NCBI GenBank assembly: GCA_002385545.1
Contig: DGDR01000083.1
Location: 1 to 19,622 of the forward strand
DNA length: 19,622 bases
Reading direction: 5' to 3'
From: Clostridium sp. UBA3947
GTDB taxonomy: Bacteria; Bacillota; Clostridia; Clostridiales; Clostridiaceae
In this document: in pieces, positions 7,144-13,803 of the stretch
How the letters are laid out: each line of letters begins with the position of its first letter
Numbering within the stretch: the stretch's first letter is position 1
The notes under the pieces: generated by a model
The model's input: only the letters and a program-made list of their open reading frames with translations
Told to the model about the DNA's origin: nothing
Database searches by the model: none
Position numbers and translations under genes: made by a program

Positions 7144-8052
7144 TTGACCAAATTTCTAGTATCAGGATTGTTGAACATTGAAACCACATTAAAAATAAAG
7201 GGCTTTCCTATTGAATATGAACCAGTGAGCTATCCTTTCTTAGGAATAGATTCCTCTGTTTCTGGCGTAGGAATGAATATAGGCAAGGCCTTACATACTC
7301 TTGGTGATGATGTAAGCCTGCTCAGTATCATAGGAAGAGATATGGAAGCAGATAATATCATTACTACTATGAAGGAAATAGGAGTAGATTGCAAATACCT
7401 GTTGAAAGGTATAGATAAAACTCCTAGATCCGTTATATTATATGACGACGATGGAAAGAGACAAATTTTTACGGACTTGAAGGATATACAGGAAACAAAT
7501 TATCCACAGGATAAATTTATGGAAGCCTTAAAAGAATGTGATGTGGCTGTGCTAGCCAATATTAACTTTTCCAGACCCTTTTTACAGAAGGCAAGGGAGT
7601 TAAATAAGCCAATAGTTAGTGATGTGCATGTAGTTAATGACATACATGATAGCTATAATTCAGACTTTATGAAGTATGCCAATGTACTATTTATGAGTCA
7701 TGAGAAAATAGAAGGTCCTGTAGAATATTTTGCGGAGCAGGTATTAAAAGAATATAATAATGACATACTAGTTGTGGGAATGGGAGCAGAGGGGGCCCTC
7801 CTCTGTGTAAGGAAGGATAATTTTATGGGGCGATTCCCAGCGGTCAAAACTAGAAAGGTAGTTAACACTGTTGGTGCTGGAGACTCTTTGCTATCCAGTT
7901 TCATCCATTTTTATTTCAAAAATTATAATCCTTATGAGGCTATAAAAAAGGCAATTATTTTTGCATCATATAAAATTGGTGAAAAAGGTGCTGCTAACGG
8001 CTTTCTACAAGAAGAGACAATAGAAAGCTTTTACAAGGAAAGATATAAGTAA
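7144..8052 (+). CDS. PfkB/ribokinase-family sugar kinase, 302 aa
   Basis: The protein has the overall plan of ribokinase-like kinases, which phosphorylate sugars or nucleosides with ATP. It shows the glycine-rich N-terminal segment SGVGMNIGKAL (40-50), the second half of PfkB signature 1 (GDDVSLLSIIGRD, 54-66) and signature 2, NTVGAGDS, with the catalytic base Asp247. Asn241 replaces the usual Asp in the DTxGAGD pattern. The specific substrate cannot be read from the sequence. The start is TTG at 7144, supported by AAGGAG at 7129-7134 with a 9-base spacer. It follows the MBL-fold gene and is probably in its transcript. Transcription ends at the strong hairpin at 8291-8340. Confidence 0.88.
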   Translation: MTKFLVSGLLNIETTLKIKGFPIEYEPVSYPFLGIDSSVSGVGMNIGKALHTLGDDVSLLSIIGRDMEADNIITTMKEIGVDCKYLLKGIDKTPRSVILYDDDGKRQIFTDLKDIQETNYPQDKFMEALKECDVAVLANINFSRPFLQKARELNKPIVSDVHVVNDIHDSYNSDFMKYANVLFMSHEKIEGPVEYFAEQVLKEYNNDILVVGMGAEGALLCVRKDNFMGRFPAVKTRKVVNTVGAGDSLLSSFIHFYFKNYNPYEAIKKAIIFASYKIGEKGAANGFLQEETIESFYKERYK

Positions 8053-8084
8053 AAATTTGGAGAAAGTTGTTGGAATAAAATTCA

Positions 8085-8433
8085 TGTGGATAATATGGAT
8101 AATTCTATTCACACTTGTGTATAATTTTCAAAAATTAGAGAAATCAATAAAGTTAGTCACATTAGTCACAGGGTTATCCACAGGTTAGTGGACAAAACCA
8201 ACATGTTATCCACAAAATTATCAACTTAATCCACAGAAAAACGATAGTTTTACACAGGACAAGCTAATTTTTAAAAAGTTATCCACAAAAAGCAGTGAAG
8301 TCTCTTTTATGAATATATAAGAGACTTCACTGCTTTTTTTCGACATTTTCCTTAAATGGCCTGTTTCATTTTCAAATATTTTTTTATGTTAGAATATCAT
8401 TATCAAATTATCAATTTATTACCCTGTGGATAA
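8085..8433. other. DnaA-box cluster in a convergent intergenic region
   Basis: The gap of almost 400 bases between the PfkB gene and proC holds five perfect DnaA boxes TTATCCACA: plus strand at 8174-8182, 8206-8214 and 8279-8287, minus strand at 8085-8093 and 8425-8433. A TTATACACA box lies on the minus strand at 8116-8124. One-mismatch boxes include TTATCCATA (minus, 8094-8102, directly abutting a perfect box), two abutting TTAGTCACA units (8153-8161 and 8162-8170), CTATTCACA (8105-8113), TAATCCACA (8227-8235) and TTTTACACA (8248-8256). An AT-rich stretch lies at about 8370-8420. No dnaA, dnaN, rnpA or rpmH is nearby, so this is not an ordinary Firmicutes oriC. A DnaA-titrating or reactivating site is a reasonable inference. 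Confidence 0.8.
8291..8340. terminator. Bidirectional terminator between pfkB-like gene and proC
   Basis: A perfect 16-bp stem is formed by 8291-8306 (agcagtgaagtctctt) and 8319-8334. T7 follows it on the plus strand and TTTTT on the minus strand. It serves the two convergent genes and sits inside the DnaA-box cluster, directly after the box at 8279-8287. Confidence 0.92.
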
Positions 8434-8448
8434 CTATTGATTTTTCTG

Positions 8449-9261
8449 TTAATTATTCTTACTCATTTCTATAGCTTTTTTTGTACAGCTTTCCATAGCG
8501 GAAATTATACTTCCCCTAAAATTGTTCATCTCTAAGGAATATACGGCTTCTATAGTAGTACCACCAGGGGAGCAAACCTTATCCTTTAAAACTCCTGGAT
8601 GTTCACCAGTCTTTAGCACCATTTTCGCTGAGCCATAGACTGCTTGAGCAGCAAATTTATAGGCCTTATCCCTTGGCATACCTCTAAGTACAGCACCGTC
8701 TGCTAGAGCTTCTATCATCATAAACACGTAGGCTGGTGAGGAGCCGCTAATAGCAGGAATTGAATCCATTAGTTTTTCCTCAATGACCTCTGTCTTTCCG
8801 AAGCTTTGGAAGATGTTAAGAACTTCCACTAGCTCTTCCTCTGATACCCTGCAATTTTTAGAAAGGGCGGTCATGCCTTCACCAACTAGAGCAGGGGTAT
8901 TTGGCATAGTTCTAATTACCTTCATATCTCTTCCAAAGGATCTTTCCACAAAATCTATGCTTATGCCTGCAGCTATAGTTACCACTACTACATCTTCTTT
9001 TACAGAAGAGCTAATTTCCTTAATAACACTTCCATATATGTTTGGCTTTACTGCTAGTACAAGAATGTCGCTAAAGGAGGCAACCTCTAGGTTATCCGCA
9101 GAGGTTAAAACGCCAAGCTCCTCCTTAACTTTGTTAAGAAAGCCTTCATTTTTGTCAGATACCATTATGTTTTCTGCTAGAGTAATTCCTGATTTTACTA
9201 TACCTCCTATCATGGCCTGACCCATATTTCCGCAGCCAATGAATCCAATTTTTTTATTCAT
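8449..9261 (-). CDS. proC: Pyrroline-5-carboxylate reductase, 270 aa
   Basis: The enzyme reduces 1-pyrroline-5-carboxylate to proline with NAD(P)H, the last step of proline biosynthesis, in the cytosol. The N-terminal Rossmann motif is FIGCGNMG (about residues 7-14). AVKP (70-73), MPNTPALVGEG (119-129) and the C-terminal P5CR signature region, SGSSPAYVFMMIEALADGAV (172-191) followed by SPGGTTIEA (231-239), are all intact, and the length is typical. The reading frame is open 11 codons further upstream, but AGAGG lies 8 bases before the ATG at 9261 and the conserved region begins there, so I choose this start. The ATG overlaps the cca stop codon in the string ATGAATAA (8-base overlap), which suggests translational coupling in a cca-proC operon. 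Confidence 0.95.
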   Translation of the reverse strand: MNKKIGFIGCGNMGQAMIGGIVKSGITLAENIMVSDKNEGFLNKVKEELGVLTSADNLEVASFSDILVLAVKPNIYGSVIKEISSSVKEDVVVVTIAAGISIDFVERSFGRDMKVIRTMPNTPALVGEGMTALSKNCRVSEEELVEVLNIFQSFGKTEVIEEKLMDSIPAISGSSPAYVFMMIEALADGAVLRGMPRDKAYKFAAQAVYGSAKMVLKTGEHPGVLKDKVCSPGGTTIEAVYSLEMNNFRGSIISAMESCTKKAIEMSKNN

Positions 9262-10615
9262 CCTCATTACCTCTTTTCTCTTTACTTTTTTCAATATATT
9301 CTAAAGCCATTTCCTCTAGCTGTTTCTTGTTGTTTAGCTCTGGAGCTTCTAGAACCTTTTCCATTAAGTAATTTAAAATTTCTCCTATAAGCTTGCCAGG
9401 TTTTAATCCTAATTTTATCAAATCGTCGCCTTTTAGTACAAGGTCCTTCACATTTAAAGGCTCTTTTTGCTCCAAAATTTCTTTAGATTTTTTTCTTAAA
9501 CGGTGGACACCTGAAAAGTCAAAGGGGGGCGCGCTGGCCTTAATGTCTGCTTCCTGTAGGATAAATAAATCCTCTAAATTCTCCTTGCCCACTCGATTAA
9601 TTACCTTTTTAATAGTGGAGCCCTTTAAATTAGTATATCTGGACATATGGTCATAAACCAGATTAGAAACCTTTTTTATGGTTTCATTGTCGTATCTTAG
9701 TCTTTTTAATATGTACTCACACATATCCTTTCCCTTAATTTCATGTCCATAAAAGTGTCCAATGCCCTTTTCATCCAAGGTAAAGGTTACTGGCTTAGCT
9801 ATGTCATGAAACAGGGCAGAAAGTCTTAGGGCAAGCCTAGGCTCTGTGTTATCCACCACCATCAAGGTATGATAATATATATCCTTATCATGGTGAGGAT
9901 TTTTTTGATCAAAGCCAAACATTGCTAGTAGTTCAGGTAAGAAGTATTGCAAGAGGCCTCCAAGCCTTAGGTTTTCTATGCCTCGGGAAGGCTCCTTGGA
10001 AAGCAATATTTTTGTAAACTCATCCCTTATTCTTTCAATGCTGACCCTTTTTATTAATTCGCAATTTAGCTTTATAGCCTCAAAGGTTTTTTCTTCTACA
10101 TAAAATCCTAGCTGGCAGGAAAATCTTATGGCTCTAATCATTCTTAAGGCATCCTCGTTAAAACGATCGTGAGGACTGCCAACAGTTTTCACCACACCTT
10201 CTCTGATATCCTCCATGCCATTGAAGGGGTCCACAAGGCCCTTACTATAATTATAGGCCATAGCGTTTATGGTAAAGTCTCGGCGACTTAAATCCTCCTC
10301 TAGCTTAGAAGTAAATATAACTTCGTCGGGATGACGGTTATCGGTATATTCTCCATCTATTCTATAGGTAGTAACCTCGAAAGGAAGATTGTCTATCATA
10401 ACTGTAATGGTTCCATGCTTAATCCCCGTAGGAATTGTGTGCTTAAAGGTCTTAATAATTGCCTCTGGTAACGCATTGGTAGTAATGTCCCAGTCATTAG
10501 GATTTCTTCCTAGTATGCTGTCTCTCACGCAGCCCCCTACAGCGAAGGCTTCATAGCCTTGTTTTTCTAATTCATTTATTATAAATTCAACCCTTGGGGG
10601 TAAAATTATCTTCAT
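9254..10615 (-). CDS. cca: tRNA nucleotidyltransferase (CCA-adding) with HD domain, 453 aa
   Basis: The enzyme adds or repairs the 3'-CCA end of tRNAs. The class II nucleotidyltransferase head shows GGCVRD (27-32), the metal-binding DWD (Asp41, Asp43), RRDFTINAMA (111-120) and the nucleotide-selecting neck region up to ERIRDEF (194-200). A C-terminal HD domain follows (His249, His270-Asp271, His291 and a later YDHM), as in many Firmicutes and unlike the short Bacillus enzyme. An A-adding-only activity or poly(A) polymerase identity is less likely but cannot be excluded. The ATG has GGGAGGTG a few bases upstream. The gene diverges from yhaM across about 200 AT-rich bases with TATAAT-like sequences on both strands but no clear -35 box, and it overlaps proC downstream. 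Confidence 0.94.
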   Translation of the reverse strand: MKIILPPRVEFIINELEKQGYEAFAVGGCVRDSILGRNPNDWDITTNALPEAIIKTFKHTIPTGIKHGTITVMIDNLPFEVTTYRIDGEYTDNRHPDEVIFTSKLEEDLSRRDFTINAMAYNYSKGLVDPFNGMEDIREGVVKTVGSPHDRFNEDALRMIRAIRFSCQLGFYVEEKTFEAIKLNCELIKRVSIERIRDEFTKILLSKEPSRGIENLRLGGLLQYFLPELLAMFGFDQKNPHHDKDIYYHTLMVVDNTEPRLALRLSALFHDIAKPVTFTLDEKGIGHFYGHEIKGKDMCEYILKRLRYDNETIKKVSNLVYDHMSRYTNLKGSTIKKVINRVGKENLEDLFILQEADIKASAPPFDFSGVHRLRKKSKEILEQKEPLNVKDLVLKGDDLIKLGLKPGKLIGEILNYLMEKVLEAPELNNKKQLEEMALEYIEKSKEKRGNEDE

Positions 10616-10817
10616 TGTACACCTCCCTTTGGTCTAGGTATTAGCTTCTTTTATTATATATTATATCAATAAAAGATAGCTTTAAATTATAATTTCATAG
10701 ATTTATCTGTAATTGGAAAGGTTTGAATATGGAATGGTGTTTTTTTGCATATAAATACTTTATAATAATAAGTAAAGCGTTTGAATATAGAAACTTTTTG
10801 AAGGGAGATTTATTTTA

Positions 10818-11798
10818 ATGACTAACATAAATGAATTTCAACAAGGTAAAAGAATCGAGGGCTTTTATCTTGTAAAGTCAGTGGATTGTAAAACTACAAA
10901 CAGTAATAATAAAAAGTATTTAGATTTTACTTTTGCAGATAGAACAGGAGAAATTAACGGTAAGCTTTGGGAGGTAGCCCCAGAGGAGGAAACTAGATAT
11001 TCTGCCAATACAGTTGTAAAGGTAAGGGGAATAGTCCTTTCCTGGCAAAGCTCCCTGCAGTTAAAAATAGAAAAAATCAGACCTACTACAGAGGAGGACA
11101 ATTTAGATGTTTCTGAATTTGTTCCTACTGCACCCCTTCCAGCGCAGGAAATGTACAATTTTATTATGAGCTATGTAGATAATATGAAGAATGATGATAT
11201 TCGACTTCTTGTTACTACCATGCTGGAGGAATATAAGGATAAGCTGATGTATTATCCTGCAGCCAAGAAAAATCACCATGCTGTAAGATCCGGTCTTTTA
11301 TACCATGTTTCCACTATGCTTAGGGCAGCGGAGAAGCTTTGTGAGGTTTACACAAGCTTAAATAAGGATTTGCTGTATGCTGGAGTAATTCTACATGACC
11401 TAGCCAAGATGGAGGAAATGGCTTCTAGTCAGCTTGGTATAGTTAGCGATTACACTGTGGAAGGCACACTGCTTGGACATATAATTCAAGGCATTAAAAA
11501 TGTAGAGCTTGTAGGACAACGTTTAGGTATAGATAAGGAAGTAGTGATGCTATTGCAGCATATGATTCTTTCCCATCACTATGAGCCAGAGTACGGAAGT
11601 CCTGTGAAGCCTATGATTCCTGAAGGGGAAATATTGCACTACTTGGATATTATAGACGCAAGACTATTTGATATGACTAAGGCCACTAAGGAGATAGAGC
11701 CTGGTAGCTTCTCTGATAGATTGTGGTCCTTGGAGAATAGAAGAATTTATAAGCCTAACCTAAAATATGAGGAAGAAAATGAACAGGCTGAAAATTAG
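10818..11798 (+). CDS. yhaM: 3'-5' exoribonuclease of the YhaM family, 326 aa
   Basis: The order of domains is diagnostic: an N-terminal OB-fold nucleic-acid-binding domain (about 10-90; DFTFADRTGEINGKLWEV region) and a C-terminal HD phosphohydrolase domain with His163, His193-Asp194, His221, the His253-His254 pair and Asp277/Asp280. YhaM enzymes trim RNA, and in some reports DNA, from the 3' end in a metal-dependent way, and take part in RNA turnover. The ATG is preceded by AAGGGAG at 10801-10807. A TATAAT at 10761-10766 is a candidate -10 box, but the matching -35 is poor. It is the first gene of a run of four on the plus strand, and its 3' end overlaps the ACT-domain gene. Confidence 0.92.
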   Translation: MTNINEFQQGKRIEGFYLVKSVDCKTTNSNNKKYLDFTFADRTGEINGKLWEVAPEEETRYSANTVVKVRGIVLSWQSSLQLKIEKIRPTTEEDNLDVSEFVPTAPLPAQEMYNFIMSYVDNMKNDDIRLLVTTMLEEYKDKLMYYPAAKKNHHAVRSGLLYHVSTMLRAAEKLCEVYTSLNKDLLYAGVILHDLAKMEEMASSQLGIVSDYTVEGTLLGHIIQGIKNVELVGQRLGIDKEVVMLLQHMILSHHYEPEYGSPVKPMIPEGEILHYLDIIDARLFDMTKATKEIEPGSFSDRLWSLENRRIYKPNLKYEEENEQAEN

Positions 11799-12165
11799 TC
11801 TTTTACAGCTCACTGTGGGGGTATGCCGACTAGCCCCCACTGAGAATATACCTTCCTGGGCCAGGCAGGGACAGCTTTTTTCCATAACTAATACAGGAGA
11901 GGAGCTTTCTATACTTTGTGAGGAGAGGTTTATACCAGAAGGAATTATATGCGAAAGAGACTGGAGAGTATTAAAGATAGAAGGACCCTTGGACTTTTCC
12001 TTGATAGGAATTTTATCAAAAATCAGTAGCCATCTTACAGAGGCAGGAATTAGTATATTTGCCTTATCTACATATGATACGGATTATATTTTAGTTAAGA
12101 ATAAGGATATAGATAAAGCTGTGGAAACATTAAGAAGCAAGGATTATGAAATTATAGTTAATTAG
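11779..12165 (+). CDS. ACT-domain protein (CASTOR/ACT_7-like), 128 aa
   Basis: This small protein appears to be made of two ACT-like ligand-binding modules. The second is the clearer: a beta-strand RVLKIEGPLDFSLIGILSKI, a helix, and a strand with ISIFALSTYDTDYILVKN, the typical signature of stand-alone ACT proteins that bind amino acids. No catalytic domain is present, so a sensing or regulatory role is likely, but the ligand is unknown. An ATG at 11767 would add four residues. GAGG at 11769-11772 is better placed for the ATG at 11779, giving a 20-base overlap with yhaM and probable translational coupling. Confidence 0.8.
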   Translation: MNRLKISLLQLTVGVCRLAPTENIPSWARQGQLFSITNTGEELSILCEERFIPEGIICERDWRVLKIEGPLDFSLIGILSKISSHLTEAGISIFALSTYDTDYILVKNKDIDKAVETLRSKDYEIIVN

Positions 12166-12174
12166 GAGTGGGCC

Positions 12175-12411
12175 ATGGTTAGGAAAGGAAATAAAATCAA
12201 AGTAGCTAAAGATAAACAAGAGGAAATGATAAACGAGCTACGCCAGTATTTTTACACCGAAAGAGGGGAGGAGCTAGGAGAGCTAGCTGCCTCTATGTTG
12301 TTAGACTTTATTACAGAAAAGCTAGCACCGGAGTTTTATAACCAAGGAATTATAGATGCCTATAATTATATCAACGAAAAGGCAGAGGATATGCTAGGGC
12401 TTCAAAAGTAA
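12175..12411 (+). CDS. DUF2164-family small protein, 78 aa
   Basis: The sequence fits the DUF2164 pattern: an N-terminal K-rich strand, then LRQYFYTERGEELGELAA, LLDFITEKLAP and YNQGIIDAYNYI. The family is widespread and short but has no established function. Here it begins 9 bases after the ACT-domain gene, with AGGAG at 12164-12168, and is likely part of the yhaM transcript. Confidence 0.82.
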   Translation: MVRKGNKIKVAKDKQEEMINELRQYFYTERGEELGELAASMLLDFITEKLAPEFYNQGIIDAYNYINEKAEDMLGLQK

Positions 12412-12514
12412 GCTAGAATGTTAAGGCTTAGAGCTTAATTGAAGGGTAATTAAGTAAATTGAGCTATAAGGAAGCTTTGCAAGAGCAAATAAGAGATTGA
12501 TAGGAGGGATACTT

Positions 12515-13174
12515 ATGATTAAAGAGCTGATTATTGTTAGACATGGAGAGGCGGAAAGCCTAATGGGTAAAGATTTAACCGGCGGGTGGACAAACTCCAC
12601 ATTAACACAGAAGGGCAAAAGGCAGGCAAGGGCTGTAGGGGAAAAGTTAGCCGAAATCTTGAAAAAAAGAAGCTTTGACCTTTTTTGCAGCGACTTGGAT
12701 AGGGCTTGGGAGACCGCAGAGATAATTGGCAAATTTATTCATAAGAAACCCATGGCTTTTGCAGAGCTTAGAGAGCTATGTAATGGTAATGCTGCAAATA
12801 TAACGAAAAAGGAAGCAGAAAGGCTCCTTACCCCTGTAAGTGAACCAGTGTGGGATTGGATACCCTATCCCAATGCAGAGAGCTGGAGGATGTTTAATGA
12901 AAGAGTTTATGACTTTATGGATCGTATAAATGCTACTGCCCAAGAAAGGGTGGTTATAGTTACCCACAGTGGTACTGCCATAGCAATAATATGCTGGTGG
13001 CTGGAGCTGGAGGATGCTTATATGAGAAACATAACCTTTGGAATAAGTCTAGGCAGCATAAGCCGTTTAAGAATAAATGAAAGCGGAGAGAAAACTATAG
13101 GAAAGCTCAATGATACATCCCATTTAGATAGTAGCTCTGTAGAAGTTCCACCTTTCTTAAGAATAAGAAGATAA
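12515..13174 (+). CDS. Histidine phosphatase superfamily protein (PGM-like), 219 aa
   Basis: The catalytic features of the phosphoglycerate-mutase-like histidine phosphatases are present: VRHGEA with Arg9 and the nucleophile His10, Arg63 in SDLDRAWETA, Glu84 in AELREL and the second histidine His151 in VTHSGTA. Such enzymes remove phosphate from sugars, nucleotides or proteins; a dedicated substrate cannot be assigned. The frame is open from a TTG at 12497, but AGGAGGG (12502-12508) lies inside that extension and fits the ATG at 12515. About 100 bases separate it from the DUF2164 gene. Transcription ends at the hairpin at 13217-13238. Confidence 0.87.
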   Translation: MIKELIIVRHGEAESLMGKDLTGGWTNSTLTQKGKRQARAVGEKLAEILKKRSFDLFCSDLDRAWETAEIIGKFIHKKPMAFAELRELCNGNAANITKKEAERLLTPVSEPVWDWIPYPNAESWRMFNERVYDFMDRINATAQERVVIVTHSGTAIAIICWWLELEDAYMRNITFGISLGSISRLRINESGEKTIGKLNDTSHLDSSSVEVPPFLRIRR

Positions 13175-13198
13175 AATAAAAGGTTCCACATATCTTAT

Positions 13199-13238
13199 TT
13201 CTGACCTCTGATTTCTAAAAGTGCGGTAGCACTTTTTT
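13199..13238 (+). terminator. Terminator-bearing dispersed repeat, copy 2
   Basis: CTGACCTCTGATTTCT-type units (13201-13216) lead directly into the hairpin aaaagtgc (13217-13224), loop ggta, gcactttt (13229-13236) and a T run. The unit is nearly identical to the inverse of 5650-5689. It terminates the histidine-phosphatase gene. Confidence 0.85.
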
Positions 13239-13261
13239 GCATTTTTCCCGTCAAAATAAAA

Positions 13262-13290
13262 TTGACTATACCTTCTTATTAGGTTACTAT
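13262..13290 (+). promoter_or_regulatory. Promoter of the exopolysaccharide-like cassette
   Basis: TTGACT (13262-13267) lies 17 bases from TACTAT (13285-13290). It implies a leader of about 110 bases before the first small gene at 13409. Confidence 0.6.
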
Positions 13291-13307
13291 ATAGTTACGT
13301 AATAATT

Positions 13308-13375
13308 GTTATTTACAGAAAACGTATATTCATTTGCTCTGCAAAGAAGTATGTTAGTTAGTAACTTTTTATTTT
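13308..13375 (+). promoter_or_regulatory. Long leader hairpin followed by a U-rich tract (possible attenuator)
   Basis: The leader can fold into one long imperfect hairpin. GTTATT (13308-13313) pairs with AGTAAC (13360-13365), AACGTAT (13321-13327) with GTATGTT (13349-13355), TTC (13329-13331) with GAA (13346-13348), and TTTGC (13333-13337) with GCAAA (13341-13345), around the loop TCT. TTTTTATTTT follows at once (13366-13375). That layout is like an intrinsic terminator or a regulated leader. It matches no riboswitch class that I recognise. The pairings include G-U wobbles and internal loops, so stability should be calculated. Confidence 0.45.
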
Positions 13376-13408
13376 CATAAAAAAATAATAACTAAGAGAG
13401 GATAAATT

Positions 13409-13570
13409 ATGAGTAAATTACTAATTTCTATCCTGTGGTTATTGCCTGTTATAGCAATTTTGATTTCATCACTAGCAGGTCTTTTTTTATGGCTGAGTTT
13501 AAGGCTGTATAGGTTAAAAAAGTATAAAACTTATACCAAAGGTCAGAAGTTAAGGAGGGATTTACAGTGA
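13409..13570 (+). CDS. Tiny single-pass membrane protein, 53 aa
   Basis: The frame runs from an ATG after GAGAGG at 13396-13401 to TGA at 13568-13570. Residues 4-31 form one long hydrophobic segment (LLISILWLLPVIAIL...), followed by a strongly basic tail (KKYKTYTKGQKLRR), so the C-terminus is probably cytosolic. It overlaps the next gene by four bases (GTGA), and the next gene's AAGGAGG lies inside it, so expression is coupled. I do not recognise a family. Small membrane partners are common in synthase-dependent polysaccharide systems (PgaD-like position), but no homology is claimed. Confidence 0.7.
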   Translation: MSKLLISILWLLPVIAILISSLAGLFLWLSLRLYRLKKYKTYTKGQKLRRDLQ

Positions 13571-13803
13571 ATTTTTTAATGAGCTTATTTTCGGGAGAGT
13601 TTAATTTTACTGTACCTATTTCTTATATAGTTGCTGGAACCTTGGCAGCAGTGTTTATATTTACTGTAAGATATGTCTTATACACAAAGAGAAAAAAGGC
13701 TTTTGCAAATCAAACTATTAATTTAGGTAAAAAGCAGCAACAAGATAATATACAGCTTGTTAATGAGGAAACTGGACAAGCTTTACAGGAGAATATGATA
13801 TGA
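13567..13803 (+). CDS. Small membrane protein of the glycosyltransferase cassette, 78 aa
   Basis: It starts with GTG, backed by AAGGAGG at 13552-13558, inside the preceding gene's stop region. One transmembrane segment spans about residues 16-38, followed by RYVLYTKRKK and a polar, glutamine-rich tail (about 45-78). It overlaps the glycosyltransferase start by four bases (ATGA). I recognise no family. The strict coupling suggests a structural or regulatory partner of the glycosyltransferase. Confidence 0.75.
   Translation: MNFLMSLFSGEFNFTVPISYIVAGTLAAVFIFTVRYVLYTKRKKAFANQTINLGKKQQQDNIQLVNEETGQALQENMI

Noticed and set aside
7035..7508. Further exact TTATCCACA sequences at 7035-7043 and 7500-7508
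   Set aside because: Both lie inside coding sequence (MBL hydrolase and PfkB kinase) as ordinary codons. They could be chance and were not included in the cluster.
8085..8433. Interpretation of the DnaA-box cluster as the chromosomal oriC
   Set aside because: dnaA, dnaN, rpmH and rnpA are absent, the flanking genes converge on the site, and I could not find a clear DnaA-trio series next to the boxes. Kept as a DnaA-binding region only.
12412..12514. Small inverted sequences (aagct/agctt) between the DUF2164 and phosphatase genes
   Set aside because: The stem is short and has no U tract, so neither a terminator nor an RNA gene is supported.
13261..13408. c-di-GMP riboswitch upstream of the polysaccharide cassette
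   Set aside because: The conserved c-di-GMP-I and -II core sequences are not present; only an unassigned hairpin is seen.
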